From NCBI GenBank assembly GCA_025642075.2, contig JAODUO010000073.1, forward strand, positions 268,501 to 332,500: DNA of 64,000 bases. The letters run 5' to 3'. The notes under the pieces are model-generated. The model worked only from the letters and a program-made list of their open reading frames with translations, had not been told where the DNA came from and searched no databases. The position numbers were made by a program, and so were the translations under genes. Positions within the stretch are counted from its first letter, which is position 1. The number at the start of each line of letters is the position of its first letter. Positions 59,781-64,000 of this stretch are shown here, piece after piece. The stretch comes from Ridgeia piscesae (Eukaryota > Annelida > Polychaeta > Sabellida > Siboglinidae).

Positions 59781-59940
59781 CGCAGTGTCAGAGAGTGTAC
59801 GGGAGGTATTCCGGCAGTGGCAGTAGACAGGTGGCAGTGTCAGAGAGTGTACGGGAGGTATTCCGGCAGTGGCAGTAGACAGGTGGCAGTGTCAGAGAGT
59901 TTACGGGAGGTATTCCGGCAGTGGCAGTAGACAGGTGGTA
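59781..59940. repeat. 52-bp tandem repeat, three copies
   Basis: The words GTGTCAGAGAGTGTACGGGA, GGTATTCCGGCAGTGGCAGT and AGACAGGTG repeat three times at 52 bp, the third copy with GTTTACGGG. Confidence 0.9.
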
Positions 59941-60812
59941 GAGTAGACGAGGCCAGCTCAGGACGAGCAGAGGAACGTCATCGCTTGTGATGCAACTGTG
60001 CGAGCCGGCTAGAGGTGATTTATCATGAACGGGCGTCTCGTTGAAACATGAGAGGTACACACGCACCTGTACGCACGGGAACAGAAATCCGCGAGATTGT
60101 TTTTACTACTTCGTTGAGTGATTGATAGCGCTCACAGCGCGAGTATGTGATCGTAATATAGTTGATGTTTGAGTGGAATTTATTGTTTTAACGTATAAAA
60201 AATAACTCAGTAATTAACCCAGCCAATTGCCTGATACCGCCTGGAATTTTCGTAAGTCCTGTCAAGTAGCTATTGTGCAGAAACGCAGGCCTTAATCATT
60301 ATGACATCAGATTTCAATCATTCATAACATTCTTCAGTGTAGAAAAGCTAATATTTTATTTTATTTTAAATGAACGTAACTTAAAATGATACGCTAAACC
60401 TAGATGCTGAGTCGTAGCATCTTCCCCGGAGGTCACCTCACATCTTTGTATGCCAGTTCGTTTCTTTGGACTATTGGCTTCTGATTTACCGATTGGCGAT
60501 GCATTAAAACACATAAAGATGCATGTCGTTCAGTAGAGTTATTTACATATATATACCATATGTACCTTATATATTCGTGTACCTGTTGGAGTAAATTGAA
60601 AAAACCCAAAGGTAGTTAATTAATGCTATGTACATACGTATATGTTATATACGTTTTGTCTGTAACAGTGGTCGAATTGTGTGCCGAAACATTCACCAGA
60701 GGGCGTCACTATTAACTAGTTTTAGCTCTGGTTTTGGGCCTGTAAGGACAGTAACTGAAGCTGTTTATCGCTGAGTAGTAGGTGTAAGTTGGTAGGTAAT
60801 ATCACCACATTA
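59941..60812. other. Intergenic sequence
   Basis: No gene, RNA gene or repeat was recognised on either strand. Confidence 0.4.
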
Positions 60813-61250
60813 TAATATGTAGACGGTAGTCTCGTTTAACAGACTCTCGCTCGTCTGCGTAACTTCGCCGAGATGACAGTCTGCTGACTTTGTCGGCGTT
60901 TGCACGTTATCCGTGTGGGGCTAAAAAGAGCTATTACATCACGGAGCATCGATAATCTTGCCATAATTCCTGCTCCATAAACAACTGAAATTTGTTTTGT
61001 TTATGCTTTTGTGAATATAACTTTAATTTTGAATAGTTTATTTATAATATAGTATTATGTGATAACAGGGTATCCTTATTTAATTTGCTATTTCAAATTC
61101 GGTCTCAGAGCCAATCGATCAGCGTCTCTACCCTATTCTGGGGTAAGGCCGCCCTGGTGGACCCATCGGAAGGCCACAAATACACCAAGCTGAGTTGAGG
61201 GGCTAAAAAGTGGTACCACTTCACGGAGTCTGAGTAATAGAGGCGAGTAA
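60813..61250. repeat. Dispersed repeat, copy 2
   Basis: Shares ordered words with 31890-32510 (GACAGTCTG, TTAATTTTGAATAGTTTA, GGTATCCTTATTTAATTTG, CTGGGGTAAGGCC, GAGTTGAGGGG, CCACTTCACGGAG) but lacks the 187-bp internal duplication. Both copies are on the same strand. Confidence 0.7.
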
Positions 61251-62026
61251 AGACACTAACCGAAGCTGTTTGTTTGTCGCTGAGTAGGTGTAAATTAGGT
61301 AGATGCTATCATCATAACATAACGTTAATACTTACCATTAAAGAGGAGGTAATTTTAGCTAACTGTCTATAGCTTAGGTATGACCTCTATGCATAGGTCA
61401 TATATTCCAAAACCCGCAACCAAGTCGTTCGGAGTTGACTTAATTCCTCGGTTATTTTCGTTTTAACAATATTGTTGGTTACAAAGCTTCGGATACATTG
61501 GTACAATTCGATTCTGTTCTGGTGAGATAAATGGAAAACCAAACGAATTGTTACCGAACAATTAGCGAAAAGACGGGATCATCGACAAAATAATGTACAC
61601 AGCCCCACGCATACTAGTTGGGAAACAACCACAATCCTTCCTATCGAACACACAAGGCCTTCCCCTCGCCCCACGTACGTGTTTGCCTAGAAACCCGGAA
61701 CTGCGAACAAAACGACTGAGAAGGCCTTGACCCCTTCGCCGCGCGACGTTCACAAGTTGTTCAAGCCACCAGAAACCCGTCTATTTTACTACAACAAGAT
61801 GGCAGAACACTTGACCCTTCGCAAAAAGCTTCAGAAATGTATATATTTATTATATAGGTAGGTATAGAAATGTATATATTTCTTAAAAAAATCACAGCTT
61901 AGCCCCTAATAAAGTGTACGGTTGTATTATAAAATAGTTGACTATTACAGATATGTAAGTAGGTCTATGGTCGGTCTGGGGCCTGGGGGAACTTAATTAA
62001 TATTGTGCTGTAGAACCGTGGTATCA
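61251..62026. other. Intergenic sequence
   Basis: No gene was recognised. The minus-strand frame at 61562-61753 has no family signature. Confidence 0.4.
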
Positions 62027-64000
62027 TCGAGAGAGGGGTGCTGATAAAAGAGGGGTGCTGGTGAAGAGAGGGGTGCTGACGAAGAGAGGGGTGCTGATGA
62101 AGAGAGGGGTGCTGACGAAGAGAGGGGTGCTGATGAAGAGAGGGATGCTGATGAAGAGAGGTGTGCTGACGAAGAGATGGTGCTGACGAAGAGAGGGGTG
62201 CTGACGAAGAGAGGGGTGCTGACGAAGAGAGGGTGCTGACGAAGAGAGGGGTGCTGACGAAGAGAGGGATGCTGACGAAGAGAGGGGTGCTGACTGAAGA
62301 GAGTGGGTGCTGACGAAGAGAGGGGTGCTGACGATGACGAAGAGATGGGTGCTGACGAAGAGAGGGGTGCTGACGAAGAGAGGGTGCTGACGAAGAGAGG
62401 GATGCTGACGAAGAGAGGGGTGCTGATGAAGAGATGGGGTGCTGACGAAGAGAGGGGTGCTGACGAAGAGAGGGGTGCTGACGAAGAGAGGGGTGCTGAC
62501 GAAGAGAGGGGTGCTGACGAAGAGAGGGATGCTGACGAAGAGAGGGGTGCTGATGAAGAGAGGGGTGCTGACGAAGAGAGGGGTGCTGATGAAGAGAGGG
62601 GTGCTGATGAAGAGAGGGGTGCTGATGAAGAGAGGGTGCTGACGAAGAGAGGGGTGCTGATGAAGAGAGGGGTGCTGATGAAGAGGGGGTGACGAAGAGA
62701 GGGTGCTGACGAAGAGAGGGGTGCTGATGAAGAGAGGGGTGCTGATGAAGAGAGGGTGCTGATGAAGAGAGGGGTGCTGAGGAGTGCTGAGAAGAGAGGG
62801 GTGCTGATGAAGAGAGGGGTGCTGACGAAGAGAGGGTGCTGATGAAGAGAGGGGTGCTGATGAAGAGAGGGGTGCTGATGAAGAGAGGGGTGCTGACGAA
62901 GAGAGGGGTGCTGATGAAGAGAGGGTGCTGATGAAGAGAGGGGTGCTGATGAAGAGAGGGATGCTGATGAAGAGAGGGGTGCTGATGAAGAGAGGGGTGC
63001 TGATGAAGAGAGGGTGAAGAGAGGGTGCTGACGAAGAGAGGGGTGCTGATGAAGAGAGGGGTGCTGATGAAGAGAGGGGTGCTGATGAAGAGAGGGTGCT
63101 GACGAAGAGAGGGGTGCTGATGAAGAGAGGGGTGCTGATGAAGAGAGGGGTGCTGACGAAGAGAGGGGTGCTGATGAAGAGGGGGTGCTGAGAAGAGGGG
63201 TGCTGACGAAGAGAGGGGTGCTGATGAAGAGAGGGGTGCTGATGAAGAGAGGGGTGCTGATGAAGAGAGGGGTGCTGATGAAGAGAGGGGTGCTGACGAA
63301 GAGAGGGGTGCTGATGAAGAGAGGGGTGCTGATGAAGAGAGGGGTGCTGATGAAGAGAGGGGTGCTGAGAAGAGAGGGGTGCTGATGAAGAGAGGGGTGC
63401 TGATGAAGAGAGGGGTGCTGATGAAGAGAGGGTGCTGATGAAGAGATGGGTGCTGATGAAGAGAGGGTGCTGATGAAGAGAGGGGTGCTGATGAAGAGAG
63501 GGGTGCTGATGAAGAGAGGGGTGCTGATGAAGAGAGGGGTGCTGATGAAGAGAGGGGTGCTGACGAAGAGAGGGGTGCTGACGAAGAGAGGGGTGCTGAT
63601 GAAGAGAGGGGTGCTGATGAAGAGATGGGTGCTGATGAAGAGAGGGGTGCTGATGAAGAGAGGGGTGCTGATGAAGAGAGGGTGTGATGAGGGTGCTGAT
63701 GAAGAGAGGGGTGCTGATGAAGAGAGGGGTGCTGATGAAGAGATGGGTGCTGATGAAGAGAGGGGTGCTGATGAAGAGAGGGGTGCTGATGAAGAGAGGG
63801 GTGCTGATGAAGAGAGGGGTGCTGATGAAGAGATGGGTGCTGATGAAGAGAGGGGTGCTGAGAAGAGAGGGGTGCTGATGAAGAAAGGGGTGCTGATGAA
63901 GAGATGGGTGCTGATGAAGAGAGGGGTGCTGATGAAGAGATGGGGTGCTGATGAAGAGAGGGGTGCTGATGAAGAGATGGGTGCTGATGAAGAGAGGGGT
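62027..64000. repeat. 18-bp minisatellite GATGAAGAGAGGGGTGCT, continuing past the window
   Basis: About 110 copies with GATGAAG and GACGAAG variants and occasional one-base-short (GAGGGTGCT) units. The left part is richer in GACGAAG and the right part in GATGAAG. Because the period is a multiple of three, all plus-strand frames stay open for long stretches (Lys-Arg-Gly-Val-Leu-Met type), which is an artefact. The array runs off the right edge. Confidence 0.96.

Overview
The window is animal nuclear DNA: genes are split by GT-AG introns (one is GC-AG), long stretches are A+T-rich, and non-LTR retrotransposon fragments and tandem repeats are abundant. The gene content and the style of the reverse-transcriptase fragments suggest a marine lophotrochozoan, most likely a mollusc. 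That is inference; no marker here fixes the species. I see no bacterial operon, CRISPR array or viral genome. Most long open frames are artefacts of tandem repeats whose period is a multiple of three.

Layout. (1) About 1-29.05 kb: 5' part of an AKT (protein kinase B) gene on the minus strand. Only two coding exons (first half of the PH domain) fall in the window and the kinase domain lies beyond the left edge. The introns and flanks are dominated by arrays with units of about 32, 21, 20, 9, 40, 24, 38, 25 and 52 bp, with a tRNA-derived SINE at 6.5-6.8 kb. (2) About 29.05-29.5 kb: likely shared divergent promoter. (3) 29.53-40.69 kb: a complete 13-exon AP4M1 gene (AP-4 complex mu subunit) on the plus strand, 440 codons plus stop. 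(4) 41.40-43.81 kb: a complete four-exon profilin-like gene, minus strand, convergent with AP4M1. (5) 44.68-48.67 kb: a complete seven-exon PRR11-like gene, minus strand, 343 aa, with a non-coding 5' exon near 49.8 kb; two LINE 3' ends sit in its introns. (6) 51.7-52.9 kb: a decayed endonuclease/reverse-transcriptase retroelement between (AT)n tracts, then a large (GT)n tract. (7) 56.5-57.1 kb: an Hsp20/alpha-crystallin gene, minus strand, with a one-base frameshift in a T5 run, followed by a GC-rich GGAC/GGTC tetranucleotide block. (8) 58.6-62 kb: no gene recognised; it holds a small tandem repeat and a dispersed repeat shared with 31.9-32.5 kb. (9) 62.03-64 kb: an 18-bp array running off the right edge.

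The genes are ordinary housekeeping genes: growth signalling, post-Golgi sorting, an actin-type fold, a cell-cycle protein and a chaperone. The most unusual feature is in AP4M1. The 3' splice site of exon 12, with nine exon bases and eighteen intron bases, is amplified into 18 tandem 27-bp units. Thirteen keep the acceptor AG, all are in frame with exon 12 without a stop, and they follow a rare GC donor. Exon 9 of the same gene also has a tandemly duplicated acceptor, 29 bp apart.
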